This document shows positions 47,450-57,590 of a stretch of 64,000 bases of DNA, in pieces. The stretch comes from Mastigocoleus testarum BC008 (GTDB lineage Bacteria > Cyanobacteriota > Cyanobacteriia > Cyanobacteriales > Nostocaceae), in contig NZ_LMTZ01000091.1 of NCBI RefSeq assembly GCF_001456025.1, positions 78,725-142,724 on the forward strand, written 5' to 3'. The notes under the pieces are model-generated. The model did not search any database. It was not told where the DNA came from and saw nothing but the letters and a program-made list of their open reading frames with translations. How positions within the stretch are numbered: the first letter of the stretch is position 1; each line of letters begins with the position of its first letter. The position numbers and the translations under genes are program-made.

Positions 47450-48147
47450 CAAACAGGTTATAAAGCCCAGATTTTATTGGCAATTTGTATCCAAGTTTGA
47501 TTGTTACTAGAACTGGGTATAGATAATATTTAGTTCATATAAACTATTAGAACTAAGCATTTAGACATGGGAACTAATATTCCAACAGTTCGCAAGTTAA
47601 CGAGGTACCGGGTAATTCTTCTTGACTCTTGTTTGCTGTAATTACTCCCAGCTAAGTAGCTTCTTCTGTGTATGGAAACCTATATTGTGAGAGATCGTCG
47701 GAATATTTACTAGAAGTACAACTTCTAGCTAAGATAAATCGGACATTTTGTTTGGGTTACAAAGTTAAAGTTGTGAATGGGTTCAGCTTTGAAAATGTTT
47801 GACTTATTTGTGCTACATTCCTGGAGTTTGTATTTAGGAAGCATCTATAGTTAAGTCCTTTTGGGAAAATATCTGTTGCAGCATTCTAGGCTTAAGCAAG
47901 TGACGATCGGTGTTATGAGTTGATCCAGAAACTCAAGCTACAAAAGCGATATGTAAAAAGTTCCAAACTTTGTCGATCGCCAAACTGTAGTTTCAATTCA
48001 GTACCTTAAAGTACCCCAAGATAACATCAAAATATCGTTGTGATGACTCTTCTATAAAAAAAGGGATGAGATTTGGGTAAGATATAAGAGCAACTTTTTC
48101 TGCATCCCAGATACAAAAAGCTTCTCATACCCGTAGGAGATGTTTCT
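47450..48147. other. psbI upstream region
   Basis: About 700 bp without a gene; it should hold the psbI promoter. I see no RNA motif. A purine-rich CGTAGGAGA lies just before the psbI ATG and serves as the ribosome-binding site. Confidence 0.5.
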
Positions 48148-48264
48148 ATGCTGACTTTAAAAATCGCTGTTTATATTGTGGTTGGTTTGTTTTTATCTTT
48201 ATTTATCTTTGGATTTTTGTCCGGTGACCCAGCTCGTAACCCCGGACGTCAGGATATGGAGTAA
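48148..48264 (+). CDS. psbI: Photosystem II subunit PsbI
   Basis: PsbI is a one-helix subunit next to D1 that helps stabilise photosystem II. The 38-residue frame begins MLTLKIAVYIVVG, has a single transmembrane helix (about 4-26) and the conserved end GDPARNPGRQDME. It matches the canonical PsbI length and tail. GTAGGAGA about 7 bases upstream is the ribosome-binding site. Confidence 0.97.
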   Translation: MLTLKIAVYIVVGLFLSLFIFGFLSGDPARNPGRQDME

Positions 48265-48466
48265 TAAAGAAAACAAATTATCCAAAGCTGCCATAAGGCG
48301 GAATACAGATTTACGTCCTGGAGATGGCTTGTCCTAGATTTGCTTCTCACACCTCCTATGGAGAGTAGGATAGGCAAAATTTATTGTCGGAAGGAAGATT
48401 CTATGATTCCTTCCGGCTTATAGTTTGCTTCTACTTGGCTGTTTGTTAGCTAAATTACAGGTAAAT

Positions 48467-51121
48467 ATGCTTCATCCAGTTCTGCCGCCCCAACCGCCTT
48501 TTAAATTTGAAAATTTAGAACCTAAAAGTTCTTCTATTGTCATAAATGAAGTATCGAGAATGAAAATTGCCAAGGTTGATACCAAGGCAGAAATAAAAAA
48601 ATATGCATCTTCTCGTAAGAACAAATCTACTTCTTCAAGTAAATCTGGCAAGCTAAAATCTAGACAGCAAAATTTAATTTCTTCTAATTTAATTTCTTCT
48701 AATTTAGTTGCCCAAACTCCAGCTTCGCCTGATGTGCCAGAAAGCTTCCCGGCGGAATTTTCTCCCCAATTTTCTTTAAATAGTGCATCAGCTTTAGGCG
48801 AGCCACTATCTATTGGTCATGAAACTATCGGTCATGAAACTATCGGTCATGAAAACTATCAATCGCAAACCCTTAGTTCTCATGGTGTGATTTCTTCTGC
48901 TGTTAATCATTCCAGTGAAAAAAATAAAAATCGAGAAATTGTAAAAGCAGTTAAAAAAACAGAAATTTTATTACCTGCACAACAAATTACTTTATCTGAT
49001 AGAAAAACTAATATTTCTAGAAATCATAAGCAAGTTACAAAAACTAGTAACTCATTATTAAAAAAATCAATTTCATCGACTAAAGTTCAATTTGGCTCTC
49101 AACGTAAACTGGGTAATAATCGGCAAGCATCAGTCAAATCATTTCCGGTGATAAGATTTAAGGCGCGCCAGGAAACTGTCAAGCTACCGAAAAAATTTAC
49201 TATTTCCCAGGAGCAAAAAACCCCAACACAAACAGGAAAATCTAATAACAACCGACCCTCAAGTAATAAAACCCCAGAAACTCGCAGGGTAATAGAAGTA
49301 GTTGCAGATAAGCAAGAATATGACGAACAAAGGCGTGTAATTACCGCAAGGGGCAACGTCATTGTTAGATTTGATGGTGCTGTAGTAGATTCTGACCAAC
49401 TTCAAGTTAATTTGGATAATTTGATTGCAGTTGGTCAAGGTAATGTAGCGTTAACCCGTGGGGATCAAGTTCTACGAGGAGAGCGATTCACATACAATTT
49501 TATTCAGGATAGCGGAGAAATAGATGGAGGTAGTGGGGAAATCTTTATTCCCACAGCTAACACAGATTTAGCTTTTACTTCTCCTTCCGAAGGAGCGAAC
49601 CCAGGTGGAGCTATTCCGCGTCCCGTAAGTGACAGAATAAGAACCAATCAACCCCTCGGTTCAGTAAGTAGTCCTGGGGGAATTAATATTGGACTTGGTA
49701 GTTCTGGTAGAGGTAGAAACCTTCCCAGCCCACAACAAGGTGGTGAAGTTCGGCGTCTGCGATTTCAAGCTGAAAAAATAGATTTTTATCCCCGAGGATT
49801 TCAAGCCAGAAATGTTCGTATTACTAATGACCCCTTTTCACCTCCAGAACTTGAGTTAAGGGCAAATACAGTTACTTTAACCAGAGAAACTCCACTTCGA
49901 GACCGGATTAAAACCAAAGGACAACGCCTAGTATTTGACCAAGGTTTTAGTTTACCAATTCCCCGTAATAGTCAGGTTATAGATCGTAACGAACGAGATG
50001 CAACACCAGCAATTGTTTCCCCAGGTTTTGATGGCGATCGCAGGGGGGGGTTATTTTTTGAACGAAAATTTCAACCTATTGTTAGAGAAAATTTTAGCCT
50101 TAGTCTCACTCCCCAGTTTTTTGCCCAAGAAGCCGTTCAAGGGGGTACTGGCAATCTTGCAGGATTATTTGGTTTAAAAACCCAACTCGGTGGAGTACTA
50201 GATCGAAAGACTACAATTAAAGGCTCTGGAGATCTAACTAGTTTAAATTTAAATGATATAGAAGATAATTTACGAGCAAGCTTGCGCCTACAACGAGTAT
50301 TAGGAGGTGCAAATGCCAACCCCAATAAGAGTCACCTTGCCAATTTAGAATATAGTTACCGCGATCGCCTTTTTAACGGCACCCTTGGTTTTCGGACAGT
50401 ACAAAGTAGTTTGGGTGGTGTAATTACTTCTCCAGTTATTCCCTTAGGGAAAAGTGGTTTCAATTTAAGATATCAAGGTGGAGCTCAACTCATTGAGGCT
50501 AACACCGATCAACAGGACTTATTAGATGCTGACCGAGATAACGATCGCGTTTCTTTAGGACGCGTACAAGCCAGTGCTGCAGTGGATGGTAGTGTTTTAC
50601 TTTGGCAGGGAAAATCTTTAGAACCTACAGCAGATAAAGGACTTCGTTATACCGCAAATCCAGTCGTACCTTATATACGTGCAGTTGGAGGAATCAGAGG
50701 TATTAGTAGTTTTTACTCCAATGGCGATAGTCAAAATGTTTTGATTGGTAGTATCGGTTTACAAGGACAGTTTGGTAATTTTTCTCGACGTGCATTTGAC
50801 TATACAGCTTTTAATATTAGTTACTCCCAAGGTCTAAACGACGGCGGTTTATCTCCTTTCCTGTTCGATCGCTTTGTGGATAATAGAGTTCTTAACTTGG
50901 GGATTAACCAGCAAATATATGGTCCATTTCGCCTTGGCATTCAAACGTCTATTAACGTTGATACGGGGGAAAGTCGCAGCACTGACTATATTTTGGAATA
51001 TAGTCGCCGTACCTATGGTGTGAGCCTGCGTTATAATCCTGTTCTGGAGTTAGGTGGTATTAGCTTTCGCATCAGCGACTTTAACTGGAGCGGTGGTACC
51101 AATCCATTTTCTGATGACTAA
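48467..51121 (+). CDS. DUF3769 protein, LptD-like outer membrane protein
   Basis: The product is 884 residues from the ATG used here (MLHPVLPPQPP). A TTG 14 codons upstream is open but gives an odd hydrophobic start. The first 290 residues are disordered and Ser/Lys-rich. An LptA/OstA-like domain follows (VVADKQEYDEQRRVITARGNV... and DSDQLQVNLDN, near 285-360), then a beta-barrel-like C-terminus. This is the layout of cyanobacterial LptD (LPS insertion). Two in-frame 15 bp repeats occur near the N-terminus (IGHET and NLISS units). Confidence 0.8.
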   Translation: MLHPVLPPQPPFKFENLEPKSSSIVINEVSRMKIAKVDTKAEIKKYASSRKNKSTSSSKSGKLKSRQQNLISSNLISSNLVAQTPASPDVPESFPAEFSPQFSLNSASALGEPLSIGHETIGHETIGHENYQSQTLSSHGVISSAVNHSSEKNKNREIVKAVKKTEILLPAQQITLSDRKTNISRNHKQVTKTSNSLLKKSISSTKVQFGSQRKLGNNRQASVKSFPVIRFKARQETVKLPKKFTISQEQKTPTQTGKSNNNRPSSNKTPETRRVIEVVADKQEYDEQRRVITARGNVIVRFDGAVVDSDQLQVNLDNLIAVGQGNVALTRGDQVLRGERFTYNFIQDSGEIDGGSGEIFIPTANTDLAFTSPSEGANPGGAIPRPVSDRIRTNQPLGSVSSPGGINIGLGSSGRGRNLPSPQQGGEVRRLRFQAEKIDFYPRGFQARNVRITNDPFSPPELELRANTVTLTRETPLRDRIKTKGQRLVFDQGFSLPIPRNSQVIDRNERDATPAIVSPGFDGDRRGGLFFERKFQPIVRENFSLSLTPQFFAQEAVQGGTGNLAGLFGLKTQLGGVLDRKTTIKGSGDLTSLNLNDIEDNLRASLRLQRVLGGANANPNKSHLANLEYSYRDRLFNGTLGFRTVQSSLGGVITSPVIPLGKSGFNLRYQGGAQLIEANTDQQDLLDADRDNDRVSLGRVQASAAVDGSVLLWQGKSLEPTADKGLRYTANPVVPYIRAVGGIRGISSFYSNGDSQNVLIGSIGLQGQFGNFSRRAFDYTAFNISYSQGLNDGGLSPFLFDRFVDNRVLNLGINQQIYGPFRLGIQTSINVDTGESRSTDYILEYSRRTYGVSLRYNPVLELGGISFRISDFNWSGGTNPFSDD
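48671..48700. repeat. 15 bp repeat, two copies
   Basis: AATTTAATTTCTTCT occurs twice in tandem and encodes NLISS repeats in the disordered N-terminus of the LptD-like protein. Confidence 0.8.
48810..48854. repeat. 15 bp repeat, three copies
   Basis: Three tandem copies of CTATCGGTCATGAAA (first with one change) give three IGHET-like units in the same protein. The frame is preserved. Confidence 0.8.
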
Positions 51122-51230
51122 ACTTAAATTGACACTTAGAACACATCCATAATATTTATGAATATTTATGGATAAATTTATTTGATTAAGTAATTTGATT
51201 CTTTGAGTACAGCTACTGTCAGAGAAATAT

Positions 51231-53090
51231 TTATAATTGGCGTAGAAACATCTGTACTAAACTAACAATTCGGGCAAATATATCTTCCAGTTTGAGCAAA
51301 GCCTTGTCTAACCAGTTTAGAAGTCTCTCCAGGGGATGTTTATCATAACCCACTACTTCTCCTTCAGTTTCAAAGTAGTCTGGGTCATCTTCCGTATCCC
51401 AATTAGAGCTTGTTTCTGAGGGTTGATGAACTATTTGCCCCGAAGAAATATTGGTATCAAAAGTATTTACGGTGCTTGCAGGCACATTTGTAGAAACACT
51501 TGCCAATTTGTCATGGCGATCTATGTTGATATTAGCATTGGCAGATTGCCTATCTTCAACATTTATAAAAGCTGAAGGTGCATCGTTTATCGAAGTAGAG
51601 TTTGCTTCTAATTCTGTTCGAGTAAAGTTTTCCTCGATATCTGGCTTGGGCTTTGCAATCCAATATTGTCGCTTAGGAGCCGAATCTTCTTCTCCCCTAA
51701 ATATATTAGTAATTCTTTGAAAAATATTTTTTGATTCTTGTATTTCTGTTTGTGGCGTCAAGAAAGATGCAACTGAGTCTGGGTTTTGAGCTTGTGGAGA
51801 CTCGGAAAATATATCGTGTAATTCTAACCAATTTTCACTTTGTTTTGGACAACTGCTTGCTATTTCTTCCTTAGCTGTTGCTTGATTTTTGTTATTTAGA
51901 TATGTATCACTTAAATTTCTACTATCTAAATCACTTTGATGGATATTTGTACTACTAATTTGAGTGGTATTTACTATTTCATCGGCTTTATCAACTTCCT
52001 TGTTTTCAGTATTTCCATTTAAATATTTTGTGTGACCATTTTCTGTGTTTAAATGATTAATCTCAGTATTATCACTTTTACCAAAAAAGTAATTAAAAGC
52101 CCCTTGAATTAAGTTCTGAAATGGAAAAGAATTTTTTGTCTCCATTTCTGTAGAAATAGATTCTTGAGATAAAGATTGTTGTACTTGATTGGGTATTTTT
52201 TCTTTACCGTTTAAAAACATACCAAACTTAGTTTTCATGGAAAATGCTAGTTGTAAACTATAGGTTCGTAAATTTAACTTGGTGTGAGAGACTTTAAGTA
52301 AACTATTATGCTCAACAGGTAAAATATTAGTATCAGTTACAAATTTATTTTTATTGCGAGGTAAAAGTGTTAATTTCGGCTCATTTGTAACTTTTACCCG
52401 ATTGCGAAACGTTATATTTTTCGGGGTTTTCCTCGAAGATTTATTCGCAAATATGGGGCTACTAGTTAAAGTGAGAAATAAGCTGTACGCCTTGAATAAT
52501 AGTGGATGTGACTTTTCTTTTTTTAATAAACCTCTAGCTTCATAATAATCATCAAGTTTACTCCTAATTAATTCTTGTAAATTTAGTTTTTGTTGGGAGT
52601 CTAAAACATCAAATATTTCATTTTCTTCAGTAACTAAAACTAAATTTTGTGTATTATCACTGGTCTTTGCAGGGTCAGAGAGTTGCGAAGCAATTCCTCT
52701 AAATGTCCTTGGACAATTATTATTATTTAATGAGTTAACACATTCCAACCTCCCTTCTATATCTCTTTCCATTTGGAAATTTTCTACTATTTTGTTCACC
52801 TCTATTACAGCCGTATCAACTGGAACTATTGTTTGAGGTGAAGGCTTCTTCCCAAATTTCAGTACATGGAAGCGATTTCTTGATTTTTGAGAAGGCAGTT
52901 GTTTTCTACCAAACTCAACGCTAGTTTGCCACAGCTTGTTTATAGGGTATAGCATTGCCTCTAAAGACCAGCCGGTGGTAACTTTCAACTGTCGTGTGCG
53001 TAGCCCAAAGAAGTCACGAAATAATCGAGACTGTTTGCGAACAAGGGTCAATAATCGACTTTGATAGCGATTATCAGAAGAAGAAGCCAT
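51231..53090 (-). CDS. Large hypothetical protein, low complexity
   Basis: The 619-residue product is not a family I recognise. The N-terminal 60 residues are basic and helical (RLFRDFFGLRTRQLKVTTG), the middle (about 100-560) is Ser/Asn/Thr/Glu-rich and probably disordered, and the last 35 residues form an amphipathic helix pair (ERLLNWLDKALLKLEDIF). No signal peptide or membrane helix is evident. It converges on the LptD-like gene with about 110 bp between the stops and diverges from the mannosidase gene. The ends may bind membranes; that is a guess. Confidence 0.65.
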   Translation of the reverse strand: MASSSDNRYQSRLLTLVRKQSRLFRDFFGLRTRQLKVTTGWSLEAMLYPINKLWQTSVEFGRKQLPSQKSRNRFHVLKFGKKPSPQTIVPVDTAVIEVNKIVENFQMERDIEGRLECVNSLNNNNCPRTFRGIASQLSDPAKTSDNTQNLVLVTEENEIFDVLDSQQKLNLQELIRSKLDDYYEARGLLKKEKSHPLLFKAYSLFLTLTSSPIFANKSSRKTPKNITFRNRVKVTNEPKLTLLPRNKNKFVTDTNILPVEHNSLLKVSHTKLNLRTYSLQLAFSMKTKFGMFLNGKEKIPNQVQQSLSQESISTEMETKNSFPFQNLIQGAFNYFFGKSDNTEINHLNTENGHTKYLNGNTENKEVDKADEIVNTTQISSTNIHQSDLDSRNLSDTYLNNKNQATAKEEIASSCPKQSENWLELHDIFSESPQAQNPDSVASFLTPQTEIQESKNIFQRITNIFRGEEDSAPKRQYWIAKPKPDIEENFTRTELEANSTSINDAPSAFINVEDRQSANANINIDRHDKLASVSTNVPASTVNTFDTNISSGQIVHQPSETSSNWDTEDDPDYFETEGEVVGYDKHPLERLLNWLDKALLKLEDIFARIVSLVQMFLRQL

Positions 53091-53208
53091 GGTAGTAGGG
53101 GTTTTATTTATTGAGAGATTAATTGCCTCTGAGGTTCCCGCTCAGTAGTGATATATTTTCAATTATTTTATTTCTAATTGTTTTGCTTTAACTAATGTCA
53201 GGAGAAAT

Positions 53209-56200
53209 ATGAACTCTTCTAACTCTTCAGAACAATCAAATAAACTTATTTTTTCAGTAATTGATAAATTACGTTCTTTTTCTCAAATCAATATCCAATC
53301 TCAGTGGCATTATCAGACAAGCGAACTCAATGTAAATGATATCAGTACGTGTGATTTTTCCCAGTGTAATGTTGCCCAACTAAATAAAAAAGAACATATT
53401 CCTTGGAAAAAGGGAAGAAATGTATTGTGGCTCACACAAAGAGCGATCGTTCCAGAAAATTTATATGGATACGACTTACAAAATTTAAGTTTACGGCTGG
53501 CTTTAGTCTGGTGGGCAGATTCAGCGGAAGTTTATGTTAACGGTAAATTAGTTGCTGAGGGCGACCTATTCGATTTTTACCCCAGAGTTTTACTGGCTCA
53601 AAGCGTGAACCCAGGAGATGAATTCATTGTAAGTTTAAAGTTAATTAGTCCTGGGCATGATGATGGAGCATTAGTAAAATCTGCTTTAATTTATGAGTCC
53701 AATCTAGACGATATTCCCGAACCTGGTTTTGTTGCTGATGAGTTGGCTGTATTACACAGTTATCTAAAAGCCTTTGCACCCCAAGAATTGGATACTTTAG
53801 CTATTGTGTTGGGGGAATTTAACTGGGAAACAAACCCCCAAAATTTACATAGTGAGGGAAATCAGATATTTAATGACCGGTTGCTTGCTCTACGCCAGAA
53901 ATTATGTGAATTGAAGTTTAAGTTAGACCTACCAAAATTGAAAATTTTTCTGTTAGGTCACGCCCATTTGGATATGGCTTGGTTATGGCGGGTGAGTGAA
54001 ACTTGGAAAGCAGCCAAAAATACTTTTGAGTCTGTTGTGCGACTGCAGGAAGATTTCTCAGAGTTGATTTTCTGTCATTCAACTCCTGCCTTATATGATT
54101 GGGTAGAAAAGAATTATCCAAAGTTATTTAATGCGATCGAGCAAAAAATAAAAGTTGGGTGTTGGGAAAATGTTGGTGGAATGTGGGTGGAACCAGAATT
54201 AAATTTAATTTCTGGGGAATCAATTGTTCGCCAACTCTTATACGGTCAATATTACGCCCTAGAAAAATTTGGCAAGATTTCTCGAGTGGTCTGGCTACCT
54301 GATAGCTTTGGTTTTTGCTGGAGTTTACCCCAGTTTTTAATTAATGCTGGAATAGAATATTTTGTCACCCAAAAATTACGTTGGAATGATACAACCAAAT
54401 TTGATTATGGGGAGTTTTGGTGGCGATCACCTGATGGTAGTGAAATATTTAGTTTGATGTCAGCGCCTATCGGGGAAGGGATAGACCCGGTCAAAATGGT
54501 TGACTATGGGGTGGAATGGCAAAATCAAACTGGTTTATTAAACTCCCTGTGGCTTCCTGGGGTAGGAGATCATGGTGGTGGTCCTACTCGTGACATGTTA
54601 GAAATAGCTCGTCGCTGGCAAAAATCACCTTTATTTCCTGAGTTGGAGTTCACAACTGCAGAAAAATATTTACAATCTTGTAGAAACAGAATTACTAAAG
54701 AAACAAACCCCACAGAAATTACACCTCAAGATTTAGAATCTGGAGAGGTAGAATTTCCTGCTGATCCAAAAAAGTATCCCGTTTGGGATGATGAACTTTA
54801 CTTAGAATTTCATCGTGGCTGCTATACTACTCACGCCGATCAAAAGCGCTGGAATCGGATATGTGAAAATCTTTTATATCAAGCAGAATTATTTGCTTCT
54901 TTGTTAACCATTAGCAATGGGACAAAATATCCCAAAGCTGAATTGGAAGTAGCTTGGAAAAAGCTTTTATTTAATCAGTTTCACGACATCCTTCCTGGTT
55001 CTTCTATTACTGAAGTTTATGAAGATGCTTTACCAGAATGGCAAGAAATCCAAAAGATTGCTGATGGTGTATTACAAAAATCTTTGCAAGGCTTAGCTGC
55101 ACAAATTGATTTTCCCGAACCACCATATCCCGAAAGTTTACCTTTAGTAGTATTTAATTCTCTAAATTGGCAACGCTCAGAAGTCGTTAGTATTCCTGTA
55201 GATACCACAAAAATTGGCAAGGGATGGCAAGTTTATGATGTTTTTGGGAACAAAGTTATTTCCCAATTAGGTAATGATTCGAATTTACTATTCCTCGCAA
55301 ATGATATTCCTTCCATTGGCTATCGGGTATTTTGGCTTAGTTGTGCGAACATAGAAGCTACAGAAAGCTTAGAGAAAGAGATTTTTCAAGAAAAAGTTAA
55401 TTCTGATGAAGAGCAGCAAAAATCTGATTTAGCAAGATTTACCTTAGAAAATGAATTTTTGCGGGCGATTGTTAATGAAGATAATGGTAATTTATCGAGT
55501 GTTTTCGATAAAACTAATAACCGGGAAGTTCTTGGTTTAGAAGGTGGAAATCAATTACAAGCATTTCAAGATAGTGGTCAATACTGGGATGCTTGGAATA
55601 TTGACCCCGATTATGCCAAACATCAGCTACCACCAATGGAACTTGAATCTATTCAATGGATAGAAAGGGGAACTCTTCAAAGTCGCCTGCGTGTAGTAAG
55701 ACGGTTTGGTAAATCTGAGTTTCAGCAGGATTATATTCTACAAGCAGCTTGTCCCATGCTGAAAATTTTTAGCAAAGTAGTTTGGCTAGAACGTCAAGTA
55801 ATGGTTAAAGCAGCTTTTACCCTAAATTTAGAAACTTCAGAAGCTACTTACGAAATTCCCTGTGCGACAATTATTCGTCCCACAAAACCACAAACTATTC
55901 AAGAAAAAGCTAAATGGGAAGTTCCTGCTTTACGCTGGGCAGACTTAACAGCAAAATTGGAAGCAACAGGCGGTAACTCCGATTTTCTCACTCAAAATCC
56001 CTCAGTGGAAGAGCAAAATTATTATGGTGTCAGTTTGATTAATGATTGTAAATACGGTTATGATGCCCAACCAAATCAGTTACGCTTAACTTTGTTAAGA
56101 AGTCCTAATTGGCCAAATCCAGAGGCAGATAAAGGCTTGCACGAATTTACCTATGCTGTTTATCCCCATCAAGGGAAGTGGAGTACAGCACAAACAGTAA

Positions 56201-56640
56201 AACGTGGTTATGAATTAAATATTCCTTTACAAGTTTTACAATTAGGTACAGAATTTCTTAGCAATTTGAAAGCAGGCGAATATTCTTGTAGCGCTTCAAT
56301 GCCAAGCATAGGTAATTTCTTAAATCTGTCTGCAGATAATTTAATTTTGATGGCATTCAAGCAAACTGAAGAAGATCCCGAACAATGGATTTTACGTTGT
56401 TATGAATGCCATGGAGAAACTGCTAATTTCTCTTTACAAAGTAGTTTGGGTTTAAAGTTGAGAGATAAAGTAGATTTACTCGAACGCTCAATTTGGACTT
56501 CTCAAGCTAAAATATCTCAATCCAAAACCTCTCAAACTCAAAAATATCAAACTCAAAAATATCAATCCCTATCCGAACAACAAAATGTGACAATCGAACC
56601 TTGGAAAATTGTCAGTTTTAAATTATCTCTCGAACAATAA
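53209..56640 (+). CDS. GH38 alpha-mannosidase
   Basis: The 1143-residue enzyme is a glycoside hydrolase family 38 member, retaining and Zn-dependent. HAHLDMAWLW (near residue 250) gives metal ligands; the nucleophile Asp lies in WLPDSFGF (near 365); GDHGGGPTRD and FHDILPGSSI (with His and Asp) are in place. The C-terminal beta-rich domains follow. The substrate may be a mannose-containing glycan; no partner gene is adjacent. ATG start with SD CAGGAGA. A 15 bp in-frame repeat (QTQKY) sits near the C-terminus. Confidence 0.93.
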   Translation: MNSSNSSEQSNKLIFSVIDKLRSFSQINIQSQWHYQTSELNVNDISTCDFSQCNVAQLNKKEHIPWKKGRNVLWLTQRAIVPENLYGYDLQNLSLRLALVWWADSAEVYVNGKLVAEGDLFDFYPRVLLAQSVNPGDEFIVSLKLISPGHDDGALVKSALIYESNLDDIPEPGFVADELAVLHSYLKAFAPQELDTLAIVLGEFNWETNPQNLHSEGNQIFNDRLLALRQKLCELKFKLDLPKLKIFLLGHAHLDMAWLWRVSETWKAAKNTFESVVRLQEDFSELIFCHSTPALYDWVEKNYPKLFNAIEQKIKVGCWENVGGMWVEPELNLISGESIVRQLLYGQYYALEKFGKISRVVWLPDSFGFCWSLPQFLINAGIEYFVTQKLRWNDTTKFDYGEFWWRSPDGSEIFSLMSAPIGEGIDPVKMVDYGVEWQNQTGLLNSLWLPGVGDHGGGPTRDMLEIARRWQKSPLFPELEFTTAEKYLQSCRNRITKETNPTEITPQDLESGEVEFPADPKKYPVWDDELYLEFHRGCYTTHADQKRWNRICENLLYQAELFASLLTISNGTKYPKAELEVAWKKLLFNQFHDILPGSSITEVYEDALPEWQEIQKIADGVLQKSLQGLAAQIDFPEPPYPESLPLVVFNSLNWQRSEVVSIPVDTTKIGKGWQVYDVFGNKVISQLGNDSNLLFLANDIPSIGYRVFWLSCANIEATESLEKEIFQEKVNSDEEQQKSDLARFTLENEFLRAIVNEDNGNLSSVFDKTNNREVLGLEGGNQLQAFQDSGQYWDAWNIDPDYAKHQLPPMELESIQWIERGTLQSRLRVVRRFGKSEFQQDYILQAACPMLKIFSKVVWLERQVMVKAAFTLNLETSEATYEIPCATIIRPTKPQTIQEKAKWEVPALRWADLTAKLEATGGNSDFLTQNPSVEEQNYYGVSLINDCKYGYDAQPNQLRLTLLRSPNWPNPEADKGLHEFTYAVYPHQGKWSTAQTVKRGYELNIPLQVLQLGTEFLSNLKAGEYSCSASMPSIGNFLNLSADNLILMAFKQTEEDPEQWILRCYECHGETANFSLQSSLGLKLRDKVDLLERSIWTSQAKISQSKTSQTQKYQTQKYQSLSEQQNVTIEPWKIVSFKLSLEQ
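56533..56562. repeat. 15 bp repeat, two copies
   Basis: Two exact tandem copies of CAAACTCAAAAATAT encode QTQKY-QTQKY near the mannosidase C-terminus, in a low-complexity linker. Confidence 0.8.
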
Positions 56641-56827
56641 ATTTTGGCAGTACAATTCAAAATACGTATCTAGAAATATGTCAATCAAATAAAATAATAT
56701 TTCCAAGTTTAGGTAAAAAACTTAGGTAATCATAACTATTTTTACCCAAAATCCCTAAATACGGATATATTACTTGGGAGGCTAAAAATGGTTTCTAATA
56801 TTTTCAATCAAACAATTATTAAATTTT

Positions 56828-57163
56828 ATGGATACAGAAAAACAAATACCAGAATCACAAAAAGTTAGCGCTCGGGATTTCTGGACGATTAAAGAAGGTA
56901 ATTGGTATTTGGTTACTGTTCGCTCTAAAAAGCGAGAAATATTTTTGAAATATCTTGATAATGAAATAAAAAATAATAAGTTAGAAGATTTAATCTTAGC
57001 AGTGGAAACTCCTGAGAATGACATCTATGAAGACATTGTATTGCTTAATTTAAGTAACTTTCAAGCTGCATCTCTACAACTGAAAAAAATTCAATACTTT
57101 CAAAGAATTGAACGTCAACCACTCAAGCTAGAACAAATTAATAAAATGTTGGCTCTTGAGTAA
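56828..57163 (+). CDS. NusG N-terminal-like small protein
   Basis: The 111-residue protein has the layout of a NusG N-terminal (NGN) domain without the KOW domain: NWYLVTVRSKKREIFLKYLDN, then a strand (LILAVETP), a second strand (IVLLNLSN) and a helix-strand ending KIQYFQRIERQPL. NGN domains bind RNA polymerase. Whether this one does is unknown; the match is by strand pattern and a few residues. ATG start, weak RBS. Confidence 0.55.
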   Translation: MDTEKQIPESQKVSARDFWTIKEGNWYLVTVRSKKREIFLKYLDNEIKNNKLEDLILAVETPENDIYEDIVLLNLSNFQAASLQLKKIQYFQRIERQPLKLEQINKMLALE

Positions 57164-57375
57164 TTTTGACCCAAATAATTAATAGTAAGACTACCGGTCG
57201 TCTTCACTGACGATAGATGAAAAACAAATTTATGTAGCTCCGCGTTGTTCAGTTACGAGAATTATCCAAAATATCTTCTGTGGAGAATAGGAACTGAAAA
57301 ACACAAAAATCAACAAAAATTAACATTTGTATATATTTTGAGTTCCTCATTCCTAATCTTTATTTATCGTTTTTT

Positions 57376-57507
57376 TTAATCTTCGTGATCTTCAAAGGGG
57401 TCTGCAAGTTGCTTGCTAGGAGGGCCAAAAGCAGTGTAGATAGATAGTGCAGTCATTACTATAACTACAGCACCAACAGAAATACTAAGAACTATTGCGG
57501 GTTCCAT
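57376..57507 (-). CDS. psbN: PsbN, photosystem II assembly factor
   Basis: The 43-residue frame MEPAIVLSISVG...FGPPSKQLADPFEDHED is canonical PsbN: one transmembrane helix (about 5-25) and the conserved FGPPS tail. PsbN is not a stable photosystem II subunit but is needed for assembly and repair. It is divergent from psbH (83 bp between the starts), the usual arrangement. Confidence 0.97.
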   Translation of the reverse strand: MEPAIVLSISVGAVVIVMTALSIYTAFGPPSKQLADPFEDHED

Positions 57508-57590
57508 AACGGGTATATATTATGAGTGGTATTCTTATAGAATATTACAGAAGATTAAAAAAACTTTATTCTCTATCCGGATAGTTAACT
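57508..57590. promoter_or_regulatory. psbN/psbH divergent promoter region
   Basis: The 83 bp between the two start codons must hold both promoters. A TATATTAT-like box lies near 57515-57522, but assignment to one strand is uncertain. Confidence 0.5.
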
